Origin: Hydrogenovibrio sp. SC-1
GTDB taxonomy: Bacteria; Pseudomonadota; Gammaproteobacteria; Thiomicrospirales; Thiomicrospiraceae
DNA: 64,000 nt
NCBI RefSeq assembly: GCF_002848135.1
Contig: NZ_PKGB01000008.1
Coordinates: 1-64,000 of the forward strand
Reading direction: 5' to 3'
Shown: positions 41,453 through 50,788 of the stretch, piece by piece
Position numbering within the stretch: position 1 is the stretch's first letter
How the letters are laid out: every line of letters starts with the position of its first letter
Position numbers and translations under genes: made by a program
Notes under the pieces: generated by a model
Database searches by the model: none
Told to the model about the DNA's origin: nothing
What the model saw: only the letters and a program-made list of their open reading frames with translations

Positions 41453-43226
41453 AAAATGGCCAGGCCTGGTCATTTTTATTACCCTTTTTATTGGGTTTAG
41501 TTCTACCAGCTGGTCAGATGCTGAGCCGCCAACATCAAGCAACAAACTGGCGGACACGACATCACCCTATCTCATTATGCATGCTCAAGACCCGGTTCAT
41601 TGGCAAAGCTGGCAGCTGAAGATATTGGCAGAAGCCAAACGTCAACAAAAACCCATTCTGCTATCGAGTGGCTATTTTTCGTGCCATTGGTGCCATGTAA
41701 TGCAACGTGAAAACTATCAAGACCTAGAGGTCGCACAATTTCTAAACCAACACTTTATCTCGGTCAAAATTGATCGTGAACTCTTGCCCGATACGGATCA
41801 AACACTCATTAACTTTTCGCGGCAAACTGCCGGACATGCAGGATGGCCACAACATGTCGTTCTCACTCCAGAAGGACTCCCCTTTTATGCGTTTGTCTAT
41901 TTACCTAAAGCCCAATTGCTTGAACGTCTCGAACGCGTTATAGCTTTGTGGCAATCCAACCCAAAGCAGATTCGACAGATGGCAGAGAAGGTAAAGCCCA
42001 AACCAAAGAGCTTTTCCCCCGCCCCCTTAACACTTGACTATGATCGGTTTATCAAAACCTTTAACCGACACCTTCAACAACAAATGGATGATTTCAGTGG
42101 CGGTTTAAAAGCCAGTCAAAAATTTCCAAATCCCCACATTTTATTAACGCTTATCCAACAGACCAATCCGCCAAAGGATTTTCAGGCCTGGTTAAAATTA
42201 ACCCTTGACCAAATGCAATCACAAGGGCTTTATGATGCGGTTCATGGTGGTTTCTTTCGCTATACCATTGATCCTAACTGGCAAAGCCCCCACTTTGAAA
42301 AGATGCTCTATACCCAGGCCTTACTGTCGAAACTCTATTTTATGGCATCGGTTTATTTTAAAGATTCCAGCTACCTGCAAACCGCACGACAAACCTTGCA
42401 ATATGCTGAGCAGTACTTATGGAATCCATCGATTCAGTTATTTATGAGCAGTCATTCTGCCATTGATTTTAAACAGCGAGAAGGAGGCAGTTATTTATGG
42501 TCTCGTCAAGCGTTACAAAAGCAGCTTAACCCAATGGAATTTAAAGTCGTCACTGAGGCTTGGCATTTGTCTAAGACACCCCCATTTGAATTGGGCTGGT
42601 TACCCAAACGCACAGCGAATCATTGGCCGGAAATACAAGCCAAGTTACAGCGACCGCCAATGGCATTTCCAACCGATAACAAAAGCATTCTCGGCTGGAA
42701 TTCCCTAATGCTGTCCAGCTACGCCACCGCATATCAATGGGATCGAGCTAACCGGGATCACTACTTACAACGCGCTGAAAAATTGCTTGCCGGCTTAAAA
42801 GCCGCCTTCGACCTAACGCCGAGTCCCCGCGCGCTAAACAGTAAAGGAAAATCCATGGGATCCGCAACGCTTGAAGAATATGCCCTGACTAACCAAGCTT
42901 TAGCAGATTGGCAAAATACCCTAATCAACGGTTCCCCCTCGAAACGGGAAAACCTAGACCTCCAATCGTGGCAAACACGTCTATTAACCCAAGCACAACA
43001 GCAGTTTTTAACGGCTAGCGGTTGGCAATTATCCTCGGCACCGATCTTGCCCGGCCAACGTAATTATTGGGCAATCATGGATTCTGACCTCCCCAGTGCC
43101 ACGGCGTTACTGGATTGCACAAGGCCAAAACACCTGTCACAAGCACAAGCTGAACTGCTTGTAAATCCGCTAGACTATGCCAGCTATGCAACCACCTTAA
43201 AGTGCATCGAAGAGGTTACACACTAA
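41409..43226 (+). CDS. Secreted DUF255/thioredoxin-like protein (YyaL-type)
   Basis: From ATG 41409 it is 605 residues: a signal peptide (charged MKTHLRLTHQIKPLKK, then a hydrophobic core to about residue 37), a thioredoxin-like DUF255 domain with SCHWCHVM near residue 92, and a long alpha-helical region like the six-hairpin domains of YyaL proteins. Function is unknown. The start lies inside tatC (44 bases of overlap), and the terminator palindrome at 41451-41477 is read as part of the signal peptide (KKWPGLVIF). No alternative start exists downstream before the DUF255 domain. The longer frame begins at 41394. Confidence 0.8.
   Translation: MKTHLRLTHQIKPLKKWPGLVIFITLFIGFSSTSWSDAEPPTSSNKLADTTSPYLIMHAQDPVHWQSWQLKILAEAKRQQKPILLSSGYFSCHWCHVMQRENYQDLEVAQFLNQHFISVKIDRELLPDTDQTLINFSRQTAGHAGWPQHVVLTPEGLPFYAFVYLPKAQLLERLERVIALWQSNPKQIRQMAEKVKPKPKSFSPAPLTLDYDRFIKTFNRHLQQQMDDFSGGLKASQKFPNPHILLTLIQQTNPPKDFQAWLKLTLDQMQSQGLYDAVHGGFFRYTIDPNWQSPHFEKMLYTQALLSKLYFMASVYFKDSSYLQTARQTLQYAEQYLWNPSIQLFMSSHSAIDFKQREGGSYLWSRQALQKQLNPMEFKVVTEAWHLSKTPPFELGWLPKRTANHWPEIQAKLQRPPMAFPTDNKSILGWNSLMLSSYATAYQWDRANRDHYLQRAEKLLAGLKAAFDLTPSPRALNSKGKSMGSATLEEYALTNQALADWQNTLINGSPSKRENLDLQSWQTRLLTQAQQQFLTASGWQLSSAPILPGQRNYWAIMDSDLPSATALLDCTRPKHLSQAQAELLVNPLDYASYATTLKCIEEVTH
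41451..41477 (+). terminator. Terminator palindrome with CCAGGCCTGG, overlapping the next gene
   Basis: A-run, TGGCCAGGCCTGGTCA, T-run: complementary except for one G-T pair. It starts at the last base of the tatC stop. The same 27 bases occur again at 59441-59467. Confidence 0.6.
42182..42191. repeat. TCAGGCCTGG variant in the DUF255 gene
   Basis: Nine of ten bases of the CCAGGCCTGG palindrome, read as Gln-Ala-Trp. A second variant, CCAGGCCTTA, lies at 42314-42323. Confidence 0.6.
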
Positions 43227-43912
43227 TGACTTGGTTAATCATGGGTTTTGTATTGCTGTTTATCATCACCTCTTTACCCAGCCTTTGGACGCGCTCCATT
43301 TTAAAAAAACACAGCAAACCACACCCTACCCTGCCTGGCACGGGACTTCAATTTGCCGAACACCTGATTAAAAAATATCAGCTGGCTGTAACCCTTGAAG
43401 AAACTGCACAAGGTGATCACTATGACCCGATTGGCAAGGTCGTCCGTATTTCCAGGGAAAACGCTCACAGCAACTCTCTCACCGCCATCACGACCGTGGC
43501 ACATGAAATAGGCCATGCAATCCAGCACCAGCAAAATTATCAGCCGCTCCTGCAAAGAACTCTATTGGTTGAAAGGGCGCAACGCATGCAACAGTTCAGT
43601 GGTATCGCCTTAATGCTAACGCCTGTTCTCATTCCACTATTGCATACCCCGATTATTGGTCTAGTGACCTTTGGCGCTGGCTTTATTGCAATGGGGATTC
43701 CCGTTATTTTGCACCTCTCAACCTTACCGGTTGAGTGGGATGCCAGCTATAATCGCGCCTTGCCTCTATTGAAGGATGGCCAATACCTATCGCCTGCCGA
43801 CCTAAAAACGGCTCGGAAAATTTTACGCGCCTGTGCTCTAACTTATGTCGCCGCATCCTTATCCAGCCTATTTAACTTGTGGAAATGGTTACGTGCCATT
43901 AAAGGGCGCTAA
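43226..43912 (+). CDS. Membrane zinc metallopeptidase (YugP-type, Zn_peptidase_2 family)
   Basis: About 228 residues. It has an N-terminal membrane segment (MTWLIMGFVLLFIITS), a zinc-protease motif TTVAHEIGHAIQH near residue 92, and further hydrophobic segments about 115-165. Substrate is unknown. Its ATG overlaps the previous stop (TAATG), so it is translated with the DUF255 gene. Its 3' end overlaps the convergent comF by four bases. Confidence 0.88.
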   Translation: MTWLIMGFVLLFIITSLPSLWTRSILKKHSKPHPTLPGTGLQFAEHLIKKYQLAVTLEETAQGDHYDPIGKVVRISRENAHSNSLTAITTVAHEIGHAIQHQQNYQPLLQRTLLVERAQRMQQFSGIALMLTPVLIPLLHTPIIGLVTFGAGFIAMGIPVILHLSTLPVEWDASYNRALPLLKDGQYLSPADLKTARKILRACALTYVAASLSSLFNLWKWLRAIKGR

Positions 43913-44628
43913 TGTGATTTGGCTCTGGCTAAGGCCCAAGCTTGAATTTTGAGATGGGGAAATTTCGTTTTCAAAGTTAGCGCCACTTGATTGAGAGTGC
44001 TACCCGTGGTCATGACATCATCTAAAATGGCCACTTGTTGGCAAGCGGATAATACGCTTTCAGCTTTGGGATTGACCGCAAAAGCACCATCCAGATTATG
44101 TTGTCGTTGCTGAGCATTTAACAAGGCTTGCGCGACAGTCGGCTTGATGCGCTGAATCGCAAAAGGGAGAATCGGAACTTCGTCATCACCAACAAGGCCA
44201 TTGGCTAGCTCCAGTGCCTGATTAAAGCCTCTTTCCAATAATCGATCCCGATGTAATGGCACCGGAAGGATTGCATCAATTCCAGTCATCACCAATTGTG
44301 GTCGCCAAAGCTGTGCCAACAGTCGACCTAAATGCAGCTGCTGCTCATACTTAAAGGAATGAATCAGATCCTGCACTACCGACGTATAATAGAATCCCGC
44401 TTGAGTCTGCTCAAAGACCGGAGGGGTTTGTAAACAACGCCCACAAATGCCATCCACCGCCAAAGGTTCTGCACAGACAAAGCAGCTTTTTTGGTTAGCA
44501 TCGCTTGGCCGCGATAATTTCTGTAAATAAACATCCGCCAAATCCCAGTCTTGGGTTGGCTGACCACTTAACACACACTGAGGCGGAAACAGCCATTTTT
44601 CGAAGGATTCAAATTGCGTCATATTCAT
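43909..44628 (-). CDS. comF: ComF family protein (phosphoribosyltransferase-like, competence)
   Basis: A 239-residue protein. It has an N-terminal zinc-finger region with CFVC and CGRC pairs (about 48-70) and a C-terminal PRTase domain with the PRPP-binding loop VAILDDVMTTGSTL. ComF proteins are needed for natural DNA uptake in several bacteria; in E. coli the relative is GntX. It is divergent from bioB, the common place for comF in gammaproteobacteria. The start could also be the ATG at 44622. Confidence 0.9.
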   Translation of the reverse strand: MNMTQFESFEKWLFPPQCVLSGQPTQDWDLADVYLQKLSRPSDANQKSCFVCAEPLAVDGICGRCLQTPPVFEQTQAGFYYTSVVQDLIHSFKYEQQLHLGRLLAQLWRPQLVMTGIDAILPVPLHRDRLLERGFNQALELANGLVGDDEVPILPFAIQRIKPTVAQALLNAQQRQHNLDGAFAVNPKAESVLSACQQVAILDDVMTTGSTLNQVALTLKTKFPHLKIQAWALARAKSH

Positions 44629-44685
44629 TGCCCCTCTAATTCGTTATAATAACCTATCCTTCGAACACTATGGAATGCAATAACA

Positions 44686-45702
44686 ATGACTTTGGGCGAC
44701 ATTCGCAATGACTGGCAACTTGAAGAAATTCAAGAAATTATGAACCAACCGTTTAATGACCTGCTGTTTCAAGCACAAACGGTTCATCGCCGTTACTTCA
44801 ACCCCAATGAAGTCCAAACCAGCACCTTGGTCAATATCAAATCGGGGGGCTGTGCTGAAGACTGCGCCTATTGTTCACAAAGTGCTCGCAACCAAACTGA
44901 AGTTGAGAAAGAACACCTAATGGCGGTTCAAGAAGTCATTGAACAAGCCTTAGCTGCTAAAGAAAAAGGCGCAACTCGATTGTGTATGGGCGCCGCCTGG
45001 CGCAACCCGACCAAGAAAGACTTTCCTAAAGTATTAGAAATGGTGCGTGTGGTGAAAGACCTTGGTTTAGAAACCTGCTTGACTTTGGGGATGCTGAATG
45101 ATGATCAAGTTGCCCAGCTTAAGGAAGCGGGGCTTGATTACTACAATCACAACCTTGATACGTCTGAAGCGTTTTATCCCAAAATCATTACCACCCGCAA
45201 TTACCAAGATCGATTAGATACCATCGACAAGGTTCAAAAAGCCGGCATTAATGTCTGTTCGGGTGGCATTATCGGCATGGGTGAAGAGCACAAAGATCGT
45301 GCCGAGCTCATTCGCACCTTTGCCACTATGCGTTACCACCCAAATTCCGTTCCCATTAATTTACTGGTGCCGATTGAAGGCACACCTTTAGCGCACATGA
45401 AGGGCAAAACCGATGTCTTTGAATTTATCCGCGTGATTGCCACCGCGCGCATTGTCATGCCGCAAACCTATGTTCGTCTATCGGCGGGTCGTATGGAGCT
45501 GAGCGACGAAGCCCAAGCCATGTGCTTTTTTGCAGGTGCCAATTCCATTTTTTATGGTGATAAGCTGTTAACCACGGATAATCCGGAAGCGGGCCATGAC
45601 GAACAACTCTTTGCCAAACTGGGCATTCACGCCCAGCAAAATATCAAAGCGGAAATGGCTGCCCAAAAACTGGCGCAACAAGCCACCGACTTAACCGCTT
45701 AG
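44686..45702 (+). CDS. bioB: Biotin synthase
   Basis: Radical-SAM enzyme that inserts sulfur into dethiobiotin, 338 residues. The 4Fe-4S cysteines are C56, C60 and C63 in [15 protein letters not shown]; ligands of the auxiliary 2Fe-2S cluster are in [10 protein letters not shown] and [11 protein letters not shown]. It is the first gene of bioB-F-H-C. A TATAAT at 44645-44650 lies 35 bases before the ATG but has a weak -35; no BirA operator was found. Confidence 0.97.
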   Translation: MTLGDIRNDWQLEEIQEIMNQPFNDLLFQAQTVHRRYFNPNEVQTSTLVNIKSGGCAEDCAYCSQSARNQTEVEKEHLMAVQEVIEQALAAKEKGATRLCMGAAWRNPTKKDFPKVLEMVRVVKDLGLETCLTLGMLNDDQVAQLKEAGLDYYNHNLDTSEAFYPKIITTRNYQDRLDTIDKVQKAGINVCSGGIIGMGEEHKDRAELIRTFATMRYHPNSVPINLLVPIEGTPLAHMKGKTDVFEFIRVIATARIVMPQTYVRLSAGRMELSDEAQAMCFFAGANSIFYGDKLLTTDNPEAGHDEQLFAKLGIHAQQNIKAEMAAQKLAQQATDLTA

Positions 45703-45707
45703 TTCCC

Positions 45708-46901
45708 ATGACGATAGAGTCATTACAGTCGCGCTTTGCGCCGCGTTTGGCGCAGCGCCAAGCCGAATCGTTGCTGCGTAAGCGCCCCTTGGTGTCTTCT
45801 GCGCAATCTCCTGCAATGAATATTAATGGACTAGAGATTCTCAATTTTTCTTCCAACGATTATCTTGGCTTAGCCAATGCTGCCGACATTCGTCAAACCC
45901 TTTGTGAGGATGTATCGCTCAGTTATGGGGCTGGCGCGGCACACCTCGTTACAGGCCACCACCTCCAACACCATCGATTAGAAGATGAACTGGCCGACTG
46001 GTTAGACACTGAACGAACCCTGTTATTTTCTACGGGCTATATGGCGAACCTAGCGGTCCAACAGACCCTAATGCAAAAAGGGGATGTGATCTTGGGGGAT
46101 AAACTGAATCATGCATCATTGATTGATGGCGCCCTTCACTCCGAAGCGGATTTTAAACGTTATCCTCACAACGATATGGACATGCTAGAAAAAAGGCTAC
46201 AACAAGCACATTCCAAAGGACAACAAGCCCTGATTGTCACTGATGGCGTTTTCAGTATGGATGGTGATCTTTGCCCGCTTGCCGATATTCAAACACTAGC
46301 CCAAACTTACCAGGCCTGGTTATTTGTCGATGATGCGCATGCGCTAGGCGTACTAGGCGACCAAGGAAGAGGGAGTTTTGAACACTTTGGCCTCACCCCT
46401 GACGACAATACTCTCATAATGGGCACCTTTGGTAAGGCATTCGGTACTTTTGGCGCTTTTGTCGCCGGCAGTAACACGGCGATTGAAGCCTTAATCCAAT
46501 TTGCTCGTCCTTATATTTACACCACGGCCATGCCTCAATGGAATGCTTTGGCAACCCGAACCGCTTTAAAATTACTACAACAAGATAGCGAGCTCAGAGA
46601 GTCGCTCAAACAAAACATTAGCTATTTTAAGCAACAAGCACAAACCATGGGAATAGAACTCATGCCTTCTGACAGTGCCATTCAGCCGCTATTAATTGGC
46701 GACAGTGCTTTGGCCGTTAAATGGTCTGATGCTTTGAAGCAACAAGGCTTTTGGGTCACCGCTATCCGACCACCAACGGTTCCGGTGAATACGGCTCGCT
46801 TACGCATTACCCTGTCGGCTGCTCATACCCAGGATCACATTCATCAATTTTGTCAGGCTTTGGCGCATTGCCAAGCTGAATTTCCACTGACAACTCGGTA
46901 A
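45708..46901 (+). CDS. bioF: 8-amino-7-oxononanoate synthase
   Basis: PLP enzyme joining pimeloyl-ACP and alanine, 397 residues. The PLP lysine is K243 in MGTFGKAFGTFGA; FSSNDYLGLA and FVDDAHALGVLG are typical. It is five bases after bioB. An exact CCAGGCCTGG lies at 46310-46319 (Gln-Ala-Trp). Confidence 0.96.
   Translation: MTIESLQSRFAPRLAQRQAESLLRKRPLVSSAQSPAMNINGLEILNFSSNDYLGLANAADIRQTLCEDVSLSYGAGAAHLVTGHHLQHHRLEDELADWLDTERTLLFSTGYMANLAVQQTLMQKGDVILGDKLNHASLIDGALHSEADFKRYPHNDMDMLEKRLQQAHSKGQQALIVTDGVFSMDGDLCPLADIQTLAQTYQAWLFVDDAHALGVLGDQGRGSFEHFGLTPDDNTLIMGTFGKAFGTFGAFVAGSNTAIEALIQFARPYIYTTAMPQWNALATRTALKLLQQDSELRESLKQNISYFKQQAQTMGIELMPSDSAIQPLLIGDSALAVKWSDALKQQGFWVTAIRPPTVPVNTARLRITLSAAHTQDHIHQFCQALAHCQAEFPLTTR
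46310..46319. repeat. CCAGGCCTGG copy inside bioF
   Basis: Exact palindrome, read as Gln-Ala-Trp in YQAWLFVDD. Confidence 0.8.
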
Positions 46902-46910
46902 AATAGCGCC

Positions 46911-47738
46911 ATGATTAAGACCACTTGTCACAGTGACATTCTAGATTCCGACCAAGCTGAATCCCTTACCCTGATTCATGGTTGGGGTGCTGACAACCAA
47001 ACCTGGTTGTCTTGGGCGAAAAATCAATTGCAGCCCCACTATCAATTACATCTGATTGAACTGCCAGGGTTTGGTCAAAGTCCTTCATTAGACTTGCCTA
47101 AAAACACCGATGACCAAAGCCTCAATGAAGCCTGGCTGATGGCTTTGGCAGAAGCCTTACCTGAACGTACCCATTTGTTAGGCTGGTCATTAGGCGGACT
47201 TCTAGCTCAACAATTGGCCGCACGCTACCCAGACAAAATACAAAGTTTGACCTGTCTGGCTTCGACCGCTCGCTTTACCCAAAATGATGGTTGGCAATGG
47301 GCGGTTAGTCCGCCATTGCTGGCAGATTTCATTCAAGCCTTGACCATCGAGGCGTCCACTGTGGTGAAAAAGTTTTGGCGGTTGCAATTACAGGGCAGTG
47401 ACAATGCTCGCCCCTTAATGAAACAATTGACCGCACAAATGCAAGATCGCCACTTGCCATCATTAACCGGTTTAATGCAGGGACTTCGCCTACTCAAAGC
47501 CATTGACAATCGACAGTTACTTTCCCAGCTCAACTTGCCGACTTTGTGGCTACTCGGCGAAAAAGACCCGCTTATTCCCGCTGAGATACTGCAAGATATT
47601 CAAGCCCTGCAACCTCACAGTCAAATTCAAATTATTGAAGGCGCTAGCCATATGCCCTTTTTTTCTCACCCACAACCCACAGCGGAAGCACTGTTACAGT
47701 TTTTACACACCACTTCCCAGCATAAGGCACCTGCATAA
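46911..47738 (+). CDS. bioH: Pimeloyl-ACP methyl ester carboxylesterase BioH
   Basis: Alpha/beta hydrolase that removes the methyl group from pimeloyl-ACP methyl ester, 275 residues. It has an N-terminal oxyanion segment LIHGWGADNQ, nucleophile serine in LLGWSLGGL (about residue 92), aspartate in LLGEKDPLIP and histidine in EGASHMPFFSHP. Its stop overlaps the bioC start (TAATG), which supports BioH over a generic hydrolase. Confidence 0.93.
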   Translation: MIKTTCHSDILDSDQAESLTLIHGWGADNQTWLSWAKNQLQPHYQLHLIELPGFGQSPSLDLPKNTDDQSLNEAWLMALAEALPERTHLLGWSLGGLLAQQLAARYPDKIQSLTCLASTARFTQNDGWQWAVSPPLLADFIQALTIEASTVVKKFWRLQLQGSDNARPLMKQLTAQMQDRHLPSLTGLMQGLRLLKAIDNRQLLSQLNLPTLWLLGEKDPLIPAEILQDIQALQPHSQIQIIEGASHMPFFSHPQPTAEALLQFLHTTSQHKAPA

Positions 47739-48667
47739 TGACCCAGAGCTTCAGTCAAGCCCATATCAAACATCATTTTGACCATGCTGCCGTCCAGTAT
47801 GAAGAAGCTGCGGTGTTGCAAAAGCAGGTCGCCCAAGAGGTTGATGACCGCCTGGATCTCATCACCATTCAACCTAATACCATATTGGATGTGGGCTCTG
47901 GCACAGGCTTACTAACCCGCCATTTAGAGCAGCGCTATCCTAATGCTGACTGTATTGGCATCGACCTGTCCGATAAGATGGTGCAGATTGCGCAAAGTCG
48001 AGCCTTGCGCAAGCCGACAAACTGGCTCCAACGTATCGTAGGGCAAAAAGCCGCTCGCACCCATTTCATAAATGGCAATGCTTATCACTTACCGATAGTA
48101 GACCAATCAGTCGATTTAATTGTGACGAACTTAATGTTGCAATGGTGTGATGATCTGGATAAAGTCTTTAATGAATTTCGGCGAGTTCTCAAACCCGAAG
48201 GGTTATTTATGATGACCACCTTTGGTCCCGACACCCTTAAAGAGTTACGCCAGGCCTGGTCAAATGTTGACGATGCGCAACATGTTAATACCTTTATTGA
48301 TATGCATGATATCGGGGATGCGTTGATTCGCAACGGCTTTGGTCAACCGGTTTTAGATGTTGAACACTTTACCTTAACCTATGACAAGCCACTTGGCGTT
48401 TTAAAAGATTTAAAGGCGATTGGCGCTACCCGTGTAGGGGCTTCCCAACCAAACCCAACTGGCTCAGGTTTAACGGGCAAACAGCGATTTACTCGGATGC
48501 TTGAAGCCTATGAATCGCAACGAATAGAAGGGCGTATCCCAGCGACCTTTGAAGTGGTACATGGCCATGCTTGGGCAAGCCAAGAAATTATCAAAGGGCC
48601 ACACCGCAATCGGCAAGGGGTGGTTGAAATTTCGTTAGATGACATCCCGATTCAGCCTAGCCGTTAA
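47738..48667 (+). CDS. bioC: Malonyl-ACP O-methyltransferase BioC
   Basis: SAM methyltransferase that starts the pimelate route of biotin synthesis, 309 residues. SAM motif I is ILDVGSGTGLLT (about 50-61); NLMLQWCDDLDKVFNEFRRVLKPEG and FSTFGPDTL-type MTTFGPDTLKELRQAW are typical of BioC. The last gene of the biotin group; bioD and bioA are not in the window. Confidence 0.95.
   Translation: MTQSFSQAHIKHHFDHAAVQYEEAAVLQKQVAQEVDDRLDLITIQPNTILDVGSGTGLLTRHLEQRYPNADCIGIDLSDKMVQIAQSRALRKPTNWLQRIVGQKAARTHFINGNAYHLPIVDQSVDLIVTNLMLQWCDDLDKVFNEFRRVLKPEGLFMMTTFGPDTLKELRQAWSNVDDAQHVNTFIDMHDIGDALIRNGFGQPVLDVEHFTLTYDKPLGVLKDLKAIGATRVGASQPNPTGSGLTGKQRFTRMLEAYESQRIEGRIPATFEVVHGHAWASQEIIKGPHRNRQGVVEISLDDIPIQPSR
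48250..48259. repeat. CCAGGCCTGG copy inside bioC
   Basis: Exact palindrome, read as Gln-Ala-Trp in LRQAWSNVD. Confidence 0.8.
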
Positions 48668-48684
48668 CCGGAAACACGCCATCG

Positions 48685-49737
48685 CTACCAAACTAAATTC
48701 ACGCCTAGAAAATGGTTAATGCCGTGCTCTTCAATTTGACTCTTCGCTTTTTGGGCAACACGCTGCATCGCCAGATCCATAGCATTTTCTTCTTTCACCA
48801 AAGCCTGACCTTTAAACGTCCAAGTTTCACCGCCCAATTGTTGATCATCACTCATAACGCGGTTGCGTAAATTGACACGAATAATTTTAAAACCATAAGC
48901 TTCAGAAACGGCCACATCCGTATTTAAATATAGGATGGAATTCTGACCAGCCCCATTGTATCCTGTGGGTAAGGGACTTTTTTGCACCTTAAACCCGGCT
49001 TGGGATAACGCGTTTTCAACCAAAGGTACAAACTTCTCACTGCCGGCATCCGCTTGTACCTCAATGACCAATTGATGTTTCAATTGCATCGCTTTTTCAA
49101 TAAACCCCTGCAGATAACGACTAGCAGACACGCCATCAAAATGTGCATCCAAGGCTTGTAAAACCTTTAATCGTTGTGCCAAATCATCCACCTGAGCCTG
49201 GTGTTGCCCATAAAACACATAGGTTGCTAACAGTCGTTCAATCACTTGTTGCTTTTGCTGTGACTTCAATAACGCCAAGTCTTGATCAAATTGCGTTTTA
49301 ATATCCGAGAATAATTGCGCGCGGGAAGCCGTCACCAAGGCCACGGTCTTGTCATAAGCCAGTCGCTTAATGTGTTTCAATTGATAGTTTCGGATTTCCG
49401 TATTGGCCACACTGGCTTGAATACGTTTTTCTGACACCCTTTCAACACTTTCAAAGTCCTGCTTATGCACACTTAAACGGGTATCGAAACTGGCTGCTAC
49501 CTCGATGCTGAGTTGTGATAATAAATCCACCAGTGCTGCTTGAATAGCTTCATCCCGAGTCTCCCCCTCACCAGCGCCAACCAATTGGCTCACATTGGCC
49601 GACTGGGGTTGGGTATACCAAGTCGGATAAGCGATTGATGTCGGCGCTAACGGCTTAACTTCTGAGCTGCCACAGCCTGCTAACAAAACCATTGTCAATA
49701 ATCCTAGCCAAAAGGGAAGCTGTTTTGAAATGTTCAT
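48685..49737 (-). CDS. LPP20-family lipoprotein
   Basis: A 350-residue lipoprotein: signal peptide with lipobox LLAGC, then an LPP20-type domain (PTWYTQP, GAGEGETRDEAIQAALVDL) and a helical middle. LPP20 relatives include the Vibrio flagellar outer-membrane protein FlgP, but specific function here is unknown. I chose ATG 49737, which gives a normal signal peptide and avoids overlap with the gene before it; ATG 49770 is in frame. It lies one base after the CsgG-like lipoprotein gene and forms a pair with it. Confidence 0.8.
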   Translation of the reverse strand: MNISKQLPFWLGLLTMVLLAGCGSSEVKPLAPTSIAYPTWYTQPQSANVSQLVGAGEGETRDEAIQAALVDLLSQLSIEVAASFDTRLSVHKQDFESVERVSEKRIQASVANTEIRNYQLKHIKRLAYDKTVALVTASRAQLFSDIKTQFDQDLALLKSQQKQQVIERLLATYVFYGQHQAQVDDLAQRLKVLQALDAHFDGVSASRYLQGFIEKAMQLKHQLVIEVQADAGSEKFVPLVENALSQAGFKVQKSPLPTGYNGAGQNSILYLNTDVAVSEAYGFKIIRVNLRNRVMSDDQQLGGETWTFKGQALVKEENAMDLAMQRVAQKAKSQIEEHGINHFLGVNLVW

Positions 49738-49738
49738 T

Positions 49739-50746
49739 TTATTGTTCAAGTTGAGATTGAGCCTGTTCATATTGACGAATCACTAAATCAATTCGGCTAA
49801 CGGCTTTATTAATCGCTTCAACAGGCTTCGTTTGAAGTCGATCTGCTAGTTGATAGAGGCGTTTCGCTCTGGCATATTCACCTTGCGCTTCCTTTACCAC
49901 CCCTAAGTTATACGCAGCAACATAAGATTGCTCTTGCGTAGACGAAAGCAAGCGACTCAATAAGGGATCGGCTTTGTCGTAACGCCCCGCTTCGATAAAC
50001 TCTAGTGCCACTTCCAAGGTTTTTTCCTGAGCCGCCGTATAATCAATATCGACATCCTCCAACAATTCCACTTCCATGGTTCGATACTGTGGTGTCAACA
50101 TCGCAACAAACTGACGAGCAACTTCATTCGCCAAACTGTCTAAACCAGCCGAAATAGCGGGTAAACGCTGCATTTGATCAACACACGTATTCCAACTACG
50201 ATGCTTGGAAAAATTTTCCGCAACAATAATATCGCCGCGAGCAACATCCGTCATTTTCACGGTAGCGGCCAAAGTAATATTACGCCGGGTACAACGAACC
50301 TGATAGCTTTGCAATTGCTGACATTTTTTATCCAAACAGCGAAAACGCTCCTCATAAAAGGTTTCATCTTGACCAGAGGCGGCACTGACCTCGCCACTGA
50401 CAAACGCTTGTACACCGAGCAGCTGACCAGCTTCAACCAGGCGGTCTTCTTTCAGAACACCACTATATTGCAGACTTTGCTCTTTAATTAAGCGATCCAC
50501 TTCATTCCGGCTAACCGTGGTAAAAAAAGGCTTGCCTTCCACTACCTGCTTCGACAATACCGTTTCAATTTTTGAGGACAACCCCACTTGATCGCCTTTA
50601 AAAGGAGATACGGCTATCTGTTTGGTTTCTGCAGCACGGCCAATTTTAGCGGGTTCTAATACCCTAATTTGAATGCTTGTCGTACAGCCGGTCAATGTCA
50701 CAATCATCACTGCCGACAAGAGAGCAAATATCACTTGGTTTCTCAA
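49739..50746 (-). CDS. CsgG/HfaB-like lipoprotein with C-terminal TPR-like repeat
   Basis: A 335-residue lipoprotein: lipobox LTGC, a CsgG-like domain (about 35-215; IAVSPFKG, SRNEVDRLIKEQ, GVQAFVSGEV) with an inserted cysteine-containing loop (CLDKKCQQ), and a C-terminal helical part with a TPR-type unit (AAYNLGVVKEAQGEYARAKRLY). CsgG relatives form or assist outer-membrane assemblies; the substrate is unknown. It is directly followed by the LPP20-family gene, and a large chemoreceptor gene is transcribed ahead of it. Confidence 0.78.
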   Translation of the reverse strand: MRNQVIFALLSAVMIVTLTGCTTSIQIRVLEPAKIGRAAETKQIAVSPFKGDQVGLSSKIETVLSKQVVEGKPFFTTVSRNEVDRLIKEQSLQYSGVLKEDRLVEAGQLLGVQAFVSGEVSAASGQDETFYEERFRCLDKKCQQLQSYQVRCTRRNITLAATVKMTDVARGDIIVAENFSKHRSWNTCVDQMQRLPAISAGLDSLANEVARQFVAMLTPQYRTMEVELLEDVDIDYTAAQEKTLEVALEFIEAGRYDKADPLLSRLLSSTQEQSYVAAYNLGVVKEAQGEYARAKRLYQLADRLQTKPVEAINKAVSRIDLVIRQYEQAQSQLEQ

Positions 50747-50788
50747 ATTCAGTCCTCTTTTAATGAGAATTTCAAATCTTTGAAAGAA

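Noticed and set aside
44629-44685. BirA biotin operator before bioB
   Set aside because: No TTGTAAACC-type inverted repeat is visible; only a TATAAT.
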